Source: Rhodococcus jostii RHA1 (GTDB taxonomy: Bacteria > Actinomycetota > Actinomycetes > Mycobacteriales > Mycobacteriaceae). Taken from it: a stretch of DNA of 64,000 bases. A program made the translations under genes and the position numbers. Shown piece by piece: positions 1 to 7,553 of the stretch; position 1 is the first letter of the stretch; each line of letters starts with the position of its first letter. The stretch spans positions 4,340,001 to 4,404,000 of the forward strand of contig NC_008268.1 in assembly GCF_000014565.1 (NCBI RefSeq), read 5' to 3'. The notes beneath the pieces were generated by a model. The model was given only the letters and a program-made list of their open reading frames with translations, did no database searches and was not told the origin of the DNA.

Positions 1-273
1 GGTGAGCGTCACCGTCACGGTGGACGATCCCGGTGGGAGTTCGTCGTCACCTTCCCAGCCCCATGTGTACACCACCCGCTTGCCGGGCACGACCTCGCGG
101 AACGTGCCCGCGGCCGAATGTCCGGGAACGACGGTCCACCGGTACTCGCCACCGGCCTGCAGGTCGACGCGGGCCGCGACGGTCTGCCAGCGCCGCAGGC
201 GTTCCGGTCGGGTGACGAGGTCGAACGTGGCGTCCGGGTCGAGCGGGACGACGACGGTCTTGTCGAATGGCAT
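1..273 (-). CDS. SRPBCC/AHSA1-family protein (partial)
   Basis: Only the first 91 residues lie in the window; the C-terminus runs off the left edge. The protein starts MPFDKTVVVPLDPDATFD and continues with RLRRWQ, GGEYRW and GKRVVYTWGW, the order seen in the helix-grip fold of AHSA1 (START-like) proteins, small cytoplasmic proteins with a hydrophobic pocket. Its ATG overlaps the stop codon of the upstream ArsR gene by one base (TGATG), so the two should be translationally coupled. ArsR-AHSA1 pairs are common in actinobacteria; the ligand is usually unknown and nothing here reveals it. Confidence 0.8.
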   Translation of the reverse strand, partial: MPFDKTVVVPLDPDATFDLVTRPERLRRWQTVAARVDLQAGGEYRWTVVPGHSAAGTFREVVPGKRVVYTWGWEGDDELPPGSSTVTVTLT

Positions 274-587
274 CAGCTGTCTCCTTTGGAAGCTGCTTCC
301 TCGGTGGCGTCCGCGACGAGGCGGTCGAGTTCGTCGATCCAGAAGGAATCGAACAACGCGCGCAGTTGCGCGAGTCCCTGTGGGTCGAGCCGGTAGTACC
401 TGAAGCGTCCGTCCTTGCGCGGAGTGACCAGCCCGGCCTCGGTGAGCACCCGGAGATGTTGCGATATCGCCGACCGGCTCGCGGGGAAGTGTGCGGCGAG
501 ATTGTTGACGGTCTGTTCACCTGATGTCAGCAGTTGCACGAGGCGTCTCCGGGTGGGCTCAGCTGCGACTTCCAACTGATCGAGCAC
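273..587 (-). CDS. ArsR-family transcriptional regulator
   Basis: Small winged-helix repressor of about 104 residues. It shows VLDQLEVAAEPTRRRLVQLL, then the helix-turn-helix NLAAHFPASRSAISQHLRVL and the wing GRFRYYRL. No metal-binding cysteine pair is visible, so it is probably not a classical metal sensor. I place the start at the GTG at 587 because a perfect palindrome sits at 596-613, directly upstream; in-frame ATGs at 662 and 707 would put that palindrome inside the coding region, and 707 would overlap the divergent gene. No Shine-Dalgarno is seen, so translation may be leaderless. It is followed by the AHSA1 gene with a 1-base overlap and probably autoregulates the pair. Confidence 0.82.
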   Translation of the reverse strand: MLDQLEVAAEPTRRRLVQLLTSGEQTVNNLAAHFPASRSAISQHLRVLTEAGLVTPRKDGRFRYYRLDPQGLAQLRALFDSFWIDELDRLVADATEEAASKGDS

Positions 588-595
588 GACCAATA

Positions 596-613
596 CGTTA
601 GTCGTGACTAACG
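596..613. promoter_or_regulatory. Palindromic operator of the ArsR/AHSA1 pair
   Basis: Perfect 8-base inverted repeat CGTTAGTC / GACTAACG with a 2-base spacer, 9 bases upstream of the GTG chosen for the ArsR gene. Size and symmetry fit a dimeric winged-helix repressor, and the position fits autorepression. The assignment to this ArsR is inferred from proximity. Confidence 0.6.
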
Positions 614-681
614 CGTTGTGCAATGGATCTCGCCGCAGCGGTCGTGAGGTGGGAGAATTCATGGCGACGAGGGAGTGAGAA

Positions 682-1314
682 ATGACAACGTCAAGCCCCT
701 GGCCCACGATTCACGACGAACGCCGCGCACTGGTGGACGACCTCGAACCGCTGACCGACACACAGTGGTCGACGCCCTCGCTCTGCGAGCGGTGGACCGT
801 GCGGGACGTGTTCGCGCACATCACGGCGACGGAGAAGATGACGCCGCCGAAGTTCGTCGGAAAACTCGTCGGGTCGGGATTCCGGATCAACACCATGTTC
901 GAGAAGGACATCGCACACGAAGAGGAAGGAACACCGGCGGAGTCACTCGACGAGTTCCGGGCGCACATGGGTGACTCCACGCATCCGCCCGGCCCGATCG
1001 ACGCCATGCTGGGCGAGATCATCGTCCACGCCGAGGACATCCGCCGACCGCTCGGCATCGCACACGAGTACCCGATGGACGCGGTCGTCCGCGTCGCCGA
1101 CTTCTACAAGGACTCGAACCTGCTGATCGGGTCGAAGTCCCGGGTCGCGGGGCTGACGCTGCGGGCGACCGACACCGACTGGTCCACCGGATCGGGGCCC
1201 GAGGTCTCCGGCCCGATGTTGGCGCTCGTGCTGGCGATGACGGGTCGCCGTGCCGCGCTCGACGAACTCAGTGGCGACGGTCTCGACCAGCTGAAGTCCG
1301 CCCTGTCCAAGTAA
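682..1314 (+). CDS. MDMPI-fold protein (maleylpyruvate isomerase family, TIGR03083-like)
   Basis: 210-residue cytoplasmic protein of the mycothiol-dependent maleylpyruvate isomerase/DinB-like family. The N-terminal half has the family pattern ERRALVDDLEPLTDTQW, SLCERWTVRDVFAHITATE, then EIIVHAEDIRRPLGI; histidines in AHIT and VHAED match the family's metal positions. Family members bind a divalent metal and use mycothiol in isomerisation or conjugation; the substrate here is unknown. The ATG is preceded by GGGAG at 671-675. The gene is divergent from the ArsR gene. Confidence 0.75.
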   Translation: MTTSSPWPTIHDERRALVDDLEPLTDTQWSTPSLCERWTVRDVFAHITATEKMTPPKFVGKLVGSGFRINTMFEKDIAHEEEGTPAESLDEFRAHMGDSTHPPGPIDAMLGEIIVHAEDIRRPLGIAHEYPMDAVVRVADFYKDSNLLIGSKSRVAGLTLRATDTDWSTGSGPEVSGPMLALVLAMTGRRAALDELSGDGLDQLKSALSK

Positions 1315-1499
1315 CGGCAAGGCATCCACACACACCCCTTCTGCGTAGCCGCACTCGTATCAGGCCCGGAAGGGGTGCGGCTGCGTGAAACGGGTGCGTC
1401 TGCCGAGGCGGATGAGCCGGGACGACCGGCGGCGGACCGTGATGACTACAACCCGATCACGCCGGAGCACACAGCTGTCACAAAACCTCTAAGCTCTTG

Positions 1500-1528
1500 T
1501 TGACCGGACGCATTTTGTACTGTGCAAT
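1500..1528 (+). promoter_or_regulatory. Putative promoter of the 1565 mycolyltransferase
   Basis: TTGACC (1500-1505) and TGCAAT (1523-1528) are separated by 17 bases, a vegetative sigma-70-type arrangement about 35 bases upstream of the gene. The region before it (about 1330-1385) holds competing inverted repeats (ACCCCTT/AAGGGGT and GTAGCCGCAC/GTGCGGCTGC) that may form a terminator for the upstream gene. Confidence 0.45.
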
Positions 1529-1564
1529 CGGGGTCCACACAGTCCGGGGAAGAGGGATTTCTTT

Positions 1565-2566
1565 ATGCGTCGCGAAGCATTGGCTGCCGTCGGTCTGGCA
1601 GTGTCACTGACCCTCATGGGGCCGGCGTTCACTGCTGTGGCCGATCCGGCGCCTGCTCCGGTCGCGCCTCCGGGAAGCGGCGTCGCGAGCGTCGACAAGA
1701 TCGTGCCGCTCACCGACACCCGTAGTGCCGTCTTCATCAATTCCCCCGCCATGGGCCGCGTCGTGCAGGTGCAGGTGCTGCACCCCGCCGGTGGCGGGTC
1801 GAGGCCGTCGCTGTACCTGCTCGACGGGGTCAGCGCGGGCGCCGAGTCGGACTTCCGGGAAAGCACCTGGACGCAGAAGACGGATGTGGTCCAGTTCTTC
1901 GCCGACAAGAAGGTCAACGTGGTGCTCCCGGTCGGTGGCACCGCCAGCTACTACACCGACTGGCAGCAGCCAGACCCCACGCTCGGTGTCAACAAGTGGG
2001 AAACGTTCCTGGCCAACGAACTCCCGCCGATCATCGACAAGAATTTCAGCGGCAACGGCGTCAATGCCGTCGCGGGTGTGTCGATGGGCGCGATGGGCGC
2101 CGCCAACCTCGTCACCCGGCACCCGCAGCTCTACCGCGGGCTCGCCGCCTACAGCGGATGCCTCGACAACACCCAGCCCAGCTCGCGGGACTCGGTGCGG
2201 GGCACGGTGGCGTTCAAAGGCGGGAACCCGGCCAACATGTGGGGTCCCGACACCGATCCGGCCTGGACCGCACACGACCCCTCGGTGAACGCCGAAGCCC
2301 TGCGCGGCAAGCAGATCTACATCTCGACGGGCAACGGGCTTCCCGGACCGTACGAGATCAGCGGCGACATTGCGTCCACGATCGCGGTGGGCGGACCACT
2401 CGAGGCGGCGGCGAACGTCTGCACGCAGACGTTCCAGCAGCGCCTGACCCAGCTCTCGATCCCGGCGACGTTCATCTACCGCAACTTCGGCACGCATTCG
2501 TGGCCGTACTGGCAGGACGAACTCCGCACGTCGTGGCCCGTCCTGAAGGGCGCGCTCGGCGTCTGA
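1565..2566 (+). CDS. Secreted antigen-85-family mycolyltransferase
   Basis: 333-residue exported alpha/beta-hydrolase of the antigen 85 (esterase D) family, which transfers mycolic acids between trehalose monomycolate and trehalose or arabinogalactan in the cell envelope. A Sec-type signal peptide (MRREALAAVGLAVSLTLMG, then a segment ending AVADPAPA) is followed by LYLLDG, a tryptophan-rich segment, the nucleophile elbow GVSMGAMG with Ser173, and the catalytic-His motif GTHSWPYW (His311). These fit the family's Ser-acid-His triad. Length is normal. A paralogue lies at 57116-58075. The gene stands alone and converges on the 5'-nucleotidase gene (9 bases between stops). Confidence 0.9.
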   Translation: MRREALAAVGLAVSLTLMGPAFTAVADPAPAPVAPPGSGVASVDKIVPLTDTRSAVFINSPAMGRVVQVQVLHPAGGGSRPSLYLLDGVSAGAESDFRESTWTQKTDVVQFFADKKVNVVLPVGGTASYYTDWQQPDPTLGVNKWETFLANELPPIIDKNFSGNGVNAVAGVSMGAMGAANLVTRHPQLYRGLAAYSGCLDNTQPSSRDSVRGTVAFKGGNPANMWGPDTDPAWTAHDPSVNAEALRGKQIYISTGNGLPGPYEISGDIASTIAVGGPLEAAANVCTQTFQQRLTQLSIPATFIYRNFGTHSWPYWQDELRTSWPVLKGALGV

Positions 2567-2575
2567 CCGGCGTCT

Positions 2576-4276
2576 CTAGCCGACCACGGTGATCCGGTCG
2601 GTGTTCGGCGGCGCGACCGGTGACTTCGTTCCCAGATATGCCGTGAAGGCGTCGAGGTCGCAACCTGCGTGCACGGCCTCGGCGCGGGTGCGGAAGGCGT
2701 CGAAACCGTCGCCGCCGTCGGCGAGGAACTTGTTGACGGCCACCCGGTAGGTGCCCTCGGGAACGACGGCGTCGCCGTTCACCCGGATGTCCGAGATGCG
2801 TTCGCCGACAGTCGCCGAGCGGTTCATGGTGTACGTCAGCGAATTCGACGGGGCGAGGATCCGCTCCGTGATCGTGCCGTCTCCGCGCGGCTGGAACTGC
2901 TGCTCCAGGGCAGTTTTCAGGGTCGCGCCGGTGACCGCCAGGACCTCGAGGGTATTGCCGAAGGGTTGGGCGGCGTAGGTCTGCCCGTAGGTGACGGCGC
3001 CGTCCGGGCCGCGCAGCAGATCCTCGCGGAGTCCACCCGGGTTGGTGAGTGCCACCTGGGCGCCGTGCCCGGACCCCGCAGCCAGCTGGGCGTCGGCGAC
3101 GACGTTACCGAGGGTGGACTCGCCGCTGCCGGTGTCGTCGCGGGTGAGGTCGCCCGACAACGACGCCACGCGCGCCGCACCGATCTCGGAGGCCTGGGCG
3201 GCGGCGCCGTCCGCGAGCGCCTGGATGTCGGGGTCCGACGGGATGTCGTGGGTGACCACCTGATTGAACGCCGACGCGCGGTCACGCAGGACGTCGCGGG
3301 TAGTGCGGTCGATCGACACGTCGACCACCGAGACGATGCGCCCGTGCGACGCGCCCTGCATCATGACGCGCGGGTTCCCCATCGGGTCGGGAAACGAGCA
3401 GTTGTACTGCTGGTGGCTGTCGGCGGTGAAGATGACGTCGACCTTCGGGGACGCCCGCAGCGCGAGGTCGCGAGCGGGGCCGGATGTCACCTCGCACGAA
3501 TTGGGACCGTTGTCGGCGACGGGTTCGGCTCCCTTGTGCATCAGCAGCACGATCGCCCGCACGCCGAAGAAGTCGAGGAGATCCGCCGTCCGGTCGACGG
3601 CCGCGAGTTCGTCCGTGAAGCGCAGCCCTCCCACCCCCTCCGGGGTCACCATCGTCGCGGTGTCGGCGGGCATGGTCGCGATGACCCCGACCGGGATTCC
3701 CTCGACGTAGTCGACGGTGAACGGCAGGGTCGCGGGCGCGCCGTCGTCGAACTCCATGTTCGCTGCGAGGAGCGGAAAGTTCGCGCCCTCGAACGTGTTT
3801 CCGAAGCGGCAGCCGTCGGTGGGATGGCAGCCGCCGGTCTGCATCCGCCGGAACTCCGTGTATCCCTCGTCGAGTTCGTGATTGCCGATCGCGGACGCGT
3901 CGACGCCCATCCTGTTGAGCAGCTGCACGGTCGGTTCGTCGTGGAACATCGCGGATTCGAGTGCCGACGACCCCCAGCTGTCACCCACGGAATACAGCAG
4001 TGAATGCGTGGCCTGGCCGCGCAGCTGATCGACGTACGCGGCAAGGTAGGCGGCACCGCCGGCCGGGACCAGTGAGCCGTCGGCGTGCTTCACCTGACTG
4101 CGGACGCCGGGCGGCGGTTCGAGGCTGCCGTGGAGGTCGTTGAAGGCGAGGAGCCGGACGGAGACCGCGGTGTCCTGCGCCTGCGCCACGGACAGCCCCG
4201 CCGTCACCGAGATCGCCAGAGCCATCGCCAGTCCGGCAGCCGGCACGGCAGTGCGGAGCGCGGCGCGGCGACGCAT
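2576..4276 (-). CDS. Secreted 5'-nucleotidase / 2',3'-cyclic phosphodiesterase (UshA-like)
   Basis: 566-residue exported metallophosphoesterase. After an N-terminal signal (RRRAALRTAVPAAGLAMALA, cleavage probably near AQAQ) comes LLAFNDLHGSLEP, the first metal motif, then GNHELDEG and a TADSH histidine motif of the calcineurin-like domain. A C-terminal 5'-nucleotidase domain follows, with NPGGLREDLL, TYGQTYAAQPFGNTLEV and FLADGGDGFDAF. Such enzymes hydrolyse nucleotides outside the membrane to salvage nucleoside and phosphate. The gene is monocistronic, with about 90 bases before the aminotransferase gene. Confidence 0.9.
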   Translation of the reverse strand: MRRRAALRTAVPAAGLAMALAISVTAGLSVAQAQDTAVSVRLLAFNDLHGSLEPPPGVRSQVKHADGSLVPAGGAAYLAAYVDQLRGQATHSLLYSVGDSWGSSALESAMFHDEPTVQLLNRMGVDASAIGNHELDEGYTEFRRMQTGGCHPTDGCRFGNTFEGANFPLLAANMEFDDGAPATLPFTVDYVEGIPVGVIATMPADTATMVTPEGVGGLRFTDELAAVDRTADLLDFFGVRAIVLLMHKGAEPVADNGPNSCEVTSGPARDLALRASPKVDVIFTADSHQQYNCSFPDPMGNPRVMMQGASHGRIVSVVDVSIDRTTRDVLRDRASAFNQVVTHDIPSDPDIQALADGAAAQASEIGAARVASLSGDLTRDDTGSGESTLGNVVADAQLAAGSGHGAQVALTNPGGLREDLLRGPDGAVTYGQTYAAQPFGNTLEVLAVTGATLKTALEQQFQPRGDGTITERILAPSNSLTYTMNRSATVGERISDIRVNGDAVVPEGTYRVAVNKFLADGGDGFDAFRTRAEAVHAGCDLDAFTAYLGTKSPVAPPNTDRITVVG

Positions 4277-4365
4277 GTGGGGGCTCCCTTCGGCAAAACC
4301 TCACTGAGTCTGCCAACAAGGAGTCACGGGCGTTATACCCGTGGGTAACGTTTACGTCTCGAGCG

Positions 4366-5442
4366 TTACGCCCGGACCGCGACGTTCGCGAGCGAGCGTG
4401 CCTCGGTGCTCGTCGCGAAGGCGAGGAACGCGTCGTTCTCCGCGGGATCGCCGATCGTGATCCGTACCCCGTCGTCGCCGTACGGGCGCAGCAGCACACC
4501 GGCCTCGGCGCTGGCGGCGGCGAACGCCCCGGAGTGGGCGCCCAAGGGGAGGTAGACGAAGTTGGCGGCCGATTCGGGCACCTCGTACCCGGCGGCGAGC
4601 AGAGCGTCGCGTACCCGCTTCCGCTCGGCGACGACGCCGTCCGTGCGTGCCAGCAGTTCGCCGGACGCGGCCAGCGACGCGATGGCGGCGGCCTGCGCGA
4701 CGGCGTTGACCGCGAACGCGATGTGCACCTTGGTCAGCGCGGTGACGACCGCGGGATCGGCGACCGCGTACCCGACGCGGATGCCGGCGAGGCCGTAGGC
4801 CTTGGAGAACGTGCGCAGCACCACCACGTTGGGGCGTCCGCGGAACAGTTCGATGCCGTCGGCGTCGGACCGGTTGTACTCGAAGTAGGCCTCGTCGAGG
4901 GCCACCAGGACGTCGGCGGGGACGGCGTCGAGGAACCGCTCGAGTTCGGCCTTCGTCAGCGCGGTGCCGGTGGGGTTGTTCGGGTTGCAGACGAAGATCA
5001 GCCGGGTGCGGTCGGTGATCGCGGCCAGCATCGCGTCGAGGTCGTGACCGTGGTCGGCGGTGAGCGGAACCTTGACGGGCGTCGCCCCGGCCACCTGCGT
5101 GACCACGGGGTACGCCTCGAACGACCGCCACGCGAAGATGACCTCGTCGCCGTCGTTGCAGGTGGCCTGCACCAACTCCTGGCACAGGCTCACCGAACCG
5201 CAACCCGCGGCGATGTTCTCGGTGGCCACCCCGAGGTGGTCGGCGAGCGCCGCGATCAGGGCGACGTGACCGTTGTCCGGGTACCGGTTGGCGTTGGCGG
5301 CGGCGTCCGCGATCGCGTCGCGCACACTCGGCAACGGGCCCAGTGTGGTCTCGTTGCTCGCCAGCTTGATCGCCCCCGGAAAGTTCTTGCCGGGGATGTA
5401 GGCCGGAATCGTCTCGAGGTCTGCCCTGGTTCGCGGAGTCAC
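4366..5442 (-). CDS. pat: HisC2/Pat-type aminotransferase (aromatic amino acid / histidinol-phosphate)
   Basis: About 358-residue class-I/II PLP aminotransferase close to mycobacterial HisC2 (Rv3772), annotated as an aromatic-amino-acid aminotransferase. Visible are IPGKNFPGAIKLASNET, the cofactor motif NPNNPTG, the PLP-lysine segment TFSKAYGLAGIRVGY, and the C-terminal VLLRPYGDDGVRITIG arginine region. I chose the GTG at 5442 (VTPRTRADLETIPAYIPGK); CATAAT lies 7 bases upstream, which suggests a leaderless mRNA, whereas the ATG at 5505 would overlap the divergent gene. A true histidinol-phosphate enzyme is possible, but the isolated position away from his genes favours the aromatic/tyrosine role, as does tyrA elsewhere in the window. 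Confidence 0.85.
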   Translation of the reverse strand: MTPRTRADLETIPAYIPGKNFPGAIKLASNETTLGPLPSVRDAIADAAANANRYPDNGHVALIAALADHLGVATENIAAGCGSVSLCQELVQATCNDGDEVIFAWRSFEAYPVVTQVAGATPVKVPLTADHGHDLDAMLAAITDRTRLIFVCNPNNPTGTALTKAELERFLDAVPADVLVALDEAYFEYNRSDADGIELFRGRPNVVVLRTFSKAYGLAGIRVGYAVADPAVVTALTKVHIAFAVNAVAQAAAIASLAASGELLARTDGVVAERKRVRDALLAAGYEVPESAANFVYLPLGAHSGAFAAASAEAGVLLRPYGDDGVRITIGDPAENDAFLAFATSTEARSLANVAVRA

Positions 5443-5503
5443 CAGGCGATTATGCGCCTCCCGATCCACTGCGCCGACGCCCCCTTCGTGCCAAGGTAGG
5501 GAC

Positions 5504-6229
5504 ATGTCGGGATTCTTCAGGGACAGTGCAGCCCTGCGGACGTCCGGAGGCGCGCCGGAAAGCCCTCAGCTGCGTGTTCCGCTCACCGCGGTGGAACCGG
5601 ACGGTCCGGCGCGGGGCGGGATCGTGGTCCTGCACGAGTCGCGTATCTTCAGCGAACCTCTCCTCGATCTGATGCACTCGCTCGCGATGGAGGGGTGGGT
5701 GACGGTCGCGCCGCACCTCTTCCACCGGGACCCGGCACCCAGCGATGTCGAGGTGTTCGGCGACGCCCTGTTCGCCGACTTCGACGCCACGTTCGACTGG
5801 CTGCTCGCGCGAGGGATCTACGCCGACTGCGTGGGCGTGCTGGGTTTCGACGACGCCGGGACCGCCGCCCTGCTCGTTGCCACGACGCGTCCGGTCGGCG
5901 CAGCCGTGAGTGTTGCCGCCCGCGGGATCGTCGAGCCGCTGTCGGAGGACGCGCCCGCGCTGGTGCACGCCGCCCCCGACCTGAAGGCCCCGTGGCTCGG
6001 TCTGTACGGGGAGGACGATCCGTCCACGCCGCCCGATCAGGTCGAGCTGCTGCGCGACGCCACCGCCAAATCCGACGTCGCGGGGCTCGTGGTGAGTTAC
6101 GCCGGGCTCGCGCACCGGGCCGACGAACCGCCTCAGGTGCCCGACGGCAGGGACGACGACCCGGGTGCCCAGGCCATCGTCGACGCACAGCGGCGGATCT
6201 TCGACTGGTTCGACAGCCACCTGCGATAA
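5504..6229 (+). CDS. Dienelactone-hydrolase-fold protein lacking the nucleophile
   Basis: 241-residue alpha/beta-hydrolase of the dienelactone hydrolase family. The order fits the family: GGIVVLHESRIFS with a glutamate, MEGWVTVAPHLF, a GVLGFDDAG elbow, LYGEDDPSTPPDQ with the acid, and YAGLAHRAD with the histidine. In active enzymes the elbow reads G-x-C-x-G (or G-x-S-x-G); here an aspartate occupies the nucleophile position (GFDDAG). Hydrolase activity by the usual mechanism is therefore doubtful. It may be a binding or regulatory pseudoenzyme. It is divergent from the aminotransferase gene. Confidence 0.8.
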   Translation: MSGFFRDSAALRTSGGAPESPQLRVPLTAVEPDGPARGGIVVLHESRIFSEPLLDLMHSLAMEGWVTVAPHLFHRDPAPSDVEVFGDALFADFDATFDWLLARGIYADCVGVLGFDDAGTAALLVATTRPVGAAVSVAARGIVEPLSEDAPALVHAAPDLKAPWLGLYGEDDPSTPPDQVELLRDATAKSDVAGLVVSYAGLAHRADEPPQVPDGRDDDPGAQAIVDAQRRIFDWFDSHLR

Positions 6230-6260
6230 AGCGGCCATCCTTACGCTCTGACCAGCCGTT

Positions 6261-6288
6261 TTGCCTTTGTGGTGGAAAGGTGTGTAAT
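6261..6288 (+). promoter_or_regulatory. Promoter of the tRNA-Ser/tRNA-Arg unit
   Basis: TTGCCT (6261-6266) and TGTAAT (6283-6288) with a 16-base spacer, about 40 bases upstream of the first tRNA. It fits a housekeeping promoter for the tandem tRNAs. Confidence 0.5.
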
Positions 6289-6328
6289 CTTTCGCACCGG
6301 CGGTCCGAAGGGATCGGAACCACCCCAG

Positions 6329-6420
6329 GGAGGCGTGCCAGAGCGGCCGAATGGGACTCACTGCTAATGAGTTGTCCCTTTTACGAGGGACCGGAGGTTC
6401 AAATCCTCTCGCCTCCGCCA
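6329..6420 (+). tRNA. tRNA-Ser (anticodon GCT)
   Basis: Acceptor stem GGAGGCG pairs with CGCCTCC, the anticodon loop is CTGCTAA (GCT), and there is a long type-II variable arm (TGTCCC...GGGAC). The T-loop is GGTTCAAATCC, and the 3' CCA is encoded at 6418-6420. It reads AGC/AGU serine codons. Confidence 0.97.
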
Positions 6421-6465
6421 CACCGGGCCTAGTCGGCCGGTGCAAGCTAGACAACTGAAGAACAT

Positions 6466-6538
6466 GCGCCCGTAGCTCAACGGATAGAGCACTTGACTAC
6501 GGATCAAGAGGTTAGGGGTTCGAATCCCTTCGGGCGCA
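6466..6538 (+). tRNA. tRNA-Arg (anticodon ACG)
   Basis: Acceptor stem GCGCCCG pairs with CGGGCGC, anticodon stem-loop CTTGA-CTACGGA-TCAAG (ACG), T-arm GGGGTTCGAATCCC. The discriminator is A at 6538 and CCA is not encoded, unlike the upstream tRNA-Ser. It is 45 bases downstream of the tRNA-Ser and probably co-transcribed. Confidence 0.97.
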
Positions 6539-6542
6539 CAAA

Positions 6543-6582
6543 GAAACCCCGTCAACTGCAGTAATGCAGGTGGCGGGGTTTC
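6543..6582 (+). terminator. Rho-independent terminator after the tRNA pair
   Basis: GAAACCCCG and CGGGGTTTC form a perfect 9-base stem around a 22-base loop with an internal CTGCA/TGCAG hairpin, followed by a T-rich stretch (TCTCTTTG). It ends the tRNA transcript and separates it from the convergent cadI gene. Confidence 0.8.
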
Positions 6583-6610
6583 TCTTTGTCGCGATCCGGC
6601 CCGTGGCCGC

Positions 6611-7084
6611 CTAGCAGCAGGACGTTCCCGCGGAGGCCTTCGCCCCGTCCGCGGCGGTGCCGCAGCAGGTGGCTCCCTCGGCATCGGGGTCGAGGTGCCG
6701 AGGGCTCGACCCGAACGTGTCGGAGTCGGCGAGCACGGTGTAGACCTCCCACTTCTCGCCGGCGGGGCCGGTGACCCACACTTTGTCCTGGGTCGCGAAG
6801 CAACAGGTGGTGCCGATCTCCTCGTCGGTGAACAGGCCTTCCCCGGTCAGCCGTGCGATCTCCTCGTGCACCCGGGCGCTCGATTCGACCTCGACGCCGA
6901 GGTGGTTGACGGTGCCGCCCTCGCCGGGGTTCTCGATCAGCACCAGCTTGAGGGGTGGCTGCGCGATGGCGAAGTTCGCGTAACCAGGCTTCAGTTTCGC
7001 CGGTTGTGTATCGAACAGTTTCGAGTAGAACGTGACTGCTTCCTCCAGATTGTCGACATTGAGGGCGAGTTGGGCGCGGGACAT
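6611..7084 (-). CDS. cadI: CadI/ArsI-family vicinal-oxygen-chelate protein (metal/arsenic response)
   Basis: 157-residue glyoxalase-fold protein very close to the cadmium-induced protein CadI of M. tuberculosis: MSRAQLALNVDNLEEAV, GYANFAIAQPPLKLVLIENP, NHLGVEVE, GTTCCFATQDKVWVTGP and KWEVYTVLADS. The vicinal Cys-Cys in GTTCC is the thiol pair that ArsI C-As lyases use to bind trivalent arsenicals, so ArsI-like demethylation of organoarsenicals is a possible function. Three further cysteines lie in the tail (TCC, SCC). The ATG at 7084 has GGAGG upstream. It is divergent from an ArsR regulator across two identical palindromes. Confidence 0.85.
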   Translation of the reverse strand: MSRAQLALNVDNLEEAVTFYSKLFDTQPAKLKPGYANFAIAQPPLKLVLIENPGEGGTVNHLGVEVESSARVHEEIARLTGEGLFTDEEIGTTCCFATQDKVWVTGPAGEKWEVYTVLADSDTFGSSPRHLDPDAEGATCCGTAADGAKASAGTSCC

Positions 7085-7102
7085 GACAACCTCCACCTGT
7101 GT

Positions 7103-7157
7103 GACATATGTCGAATTACTTGCACTCATAGAATCCCACCTTTTTGACATATGTCAA
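7103..7157. promoter_or_regulatory. Twin ArsR operators between cadI and arsR
   Basis: Two copies of the palindrome GACATATGTC occur at 7103-7112 and 7146-7155; the second extends to TTGACATATGTCAA (7144-7157). One copy precedes cadI by 18 bases and the other precedes arsR by 20 bases. This is the expected layout for a single ArsR repressing both divergent genes. Confidence 0.75.
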
Positions 7158-7177
7158 GAAGCTGGGAGGATGGAGCC

Positions 7178-7537
7178 ATGCCCAAGACGTTGCCGGTCGT
7201 AGATGTCTCCGCGCCGATCTGCTGTGCGCCCGTCTCGGCCGCCCCGATGGCCGACGAGGCCGCCCTGCACCTCGCGCTGCGCCTGAAGGCGCTGGCCGAC
7301 CCGGTCCGCATCAAGCTGATGTCGATTCTGCTGACCGCGAGCGACGGCGAGGTGTGCACGTGCGATCTCGCGACCGGCGTGGGCCTGTCCGAATCGACCG
7401 TCAGTCACCATCTCGGCCAGCTGAAGAAGGCGGGAATGGTCCAGTCCGTCCGCCGCGGCATGAACGTCTTCTACAGTGCGCGGGCGGACGCCCTCGACGC
7501 GCTGCGGGTGGTCCTCGACCCCAACTGCTGCACCTGA
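7178..7537 (+). CDS. arsR: ArsR-family metal(loid)-sensing repressor
   Basis: 119-residue winged-helix repressor. After MPKTLPVVDVSAPICC (Cys15-Cys16) come LALRLKALADPVRIKLMSILL, EVCTCDLATGVGLSESTVSHHLGQL (HTH) and the wing RRGMNVFYSA; the tail ends NCCT. An N-terminal Cys15-Cys16 pair combined with a cysteine before the recognition helix recalls the As(III) site of Corynebacterium glutamicum ArsR; here that region has Cys60 and Cys62. The ATG at 7178 follows GGGAGG; an in-frame ATG at 7151 would lie inside the operator. It should derepress cadI and itself on arsenite/antimonite or cadmium. Confidence 0.88.
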   Translation: MPKTLPVVDVSAPICCAPVSAAPMADEAALHLALRLKALADPVRIKLMSILLTASDGEVCTCDLATGVGLSESTVSHHLGQLKKAGMVQSVRRGMNVFYSARADALDALRVVLDPNCCT

Positions 7538-7553
7538 CACCGCCCGGGATCGG

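Noticed and set aside
1330..1386. Riboswitch-like alternating hairpins before the mycolyltransferase
   Set aside because: The two competing stems are upstream of the predicted promoter and fit a terminator region of the preceding gene; no known aptamer core is visible.
6329..6582. Integration site of a genomic island at the tRNA pair
   Set aside because: No integrase, no direct repeat of the tRNA 3' end, and normal neighbours on both sides.
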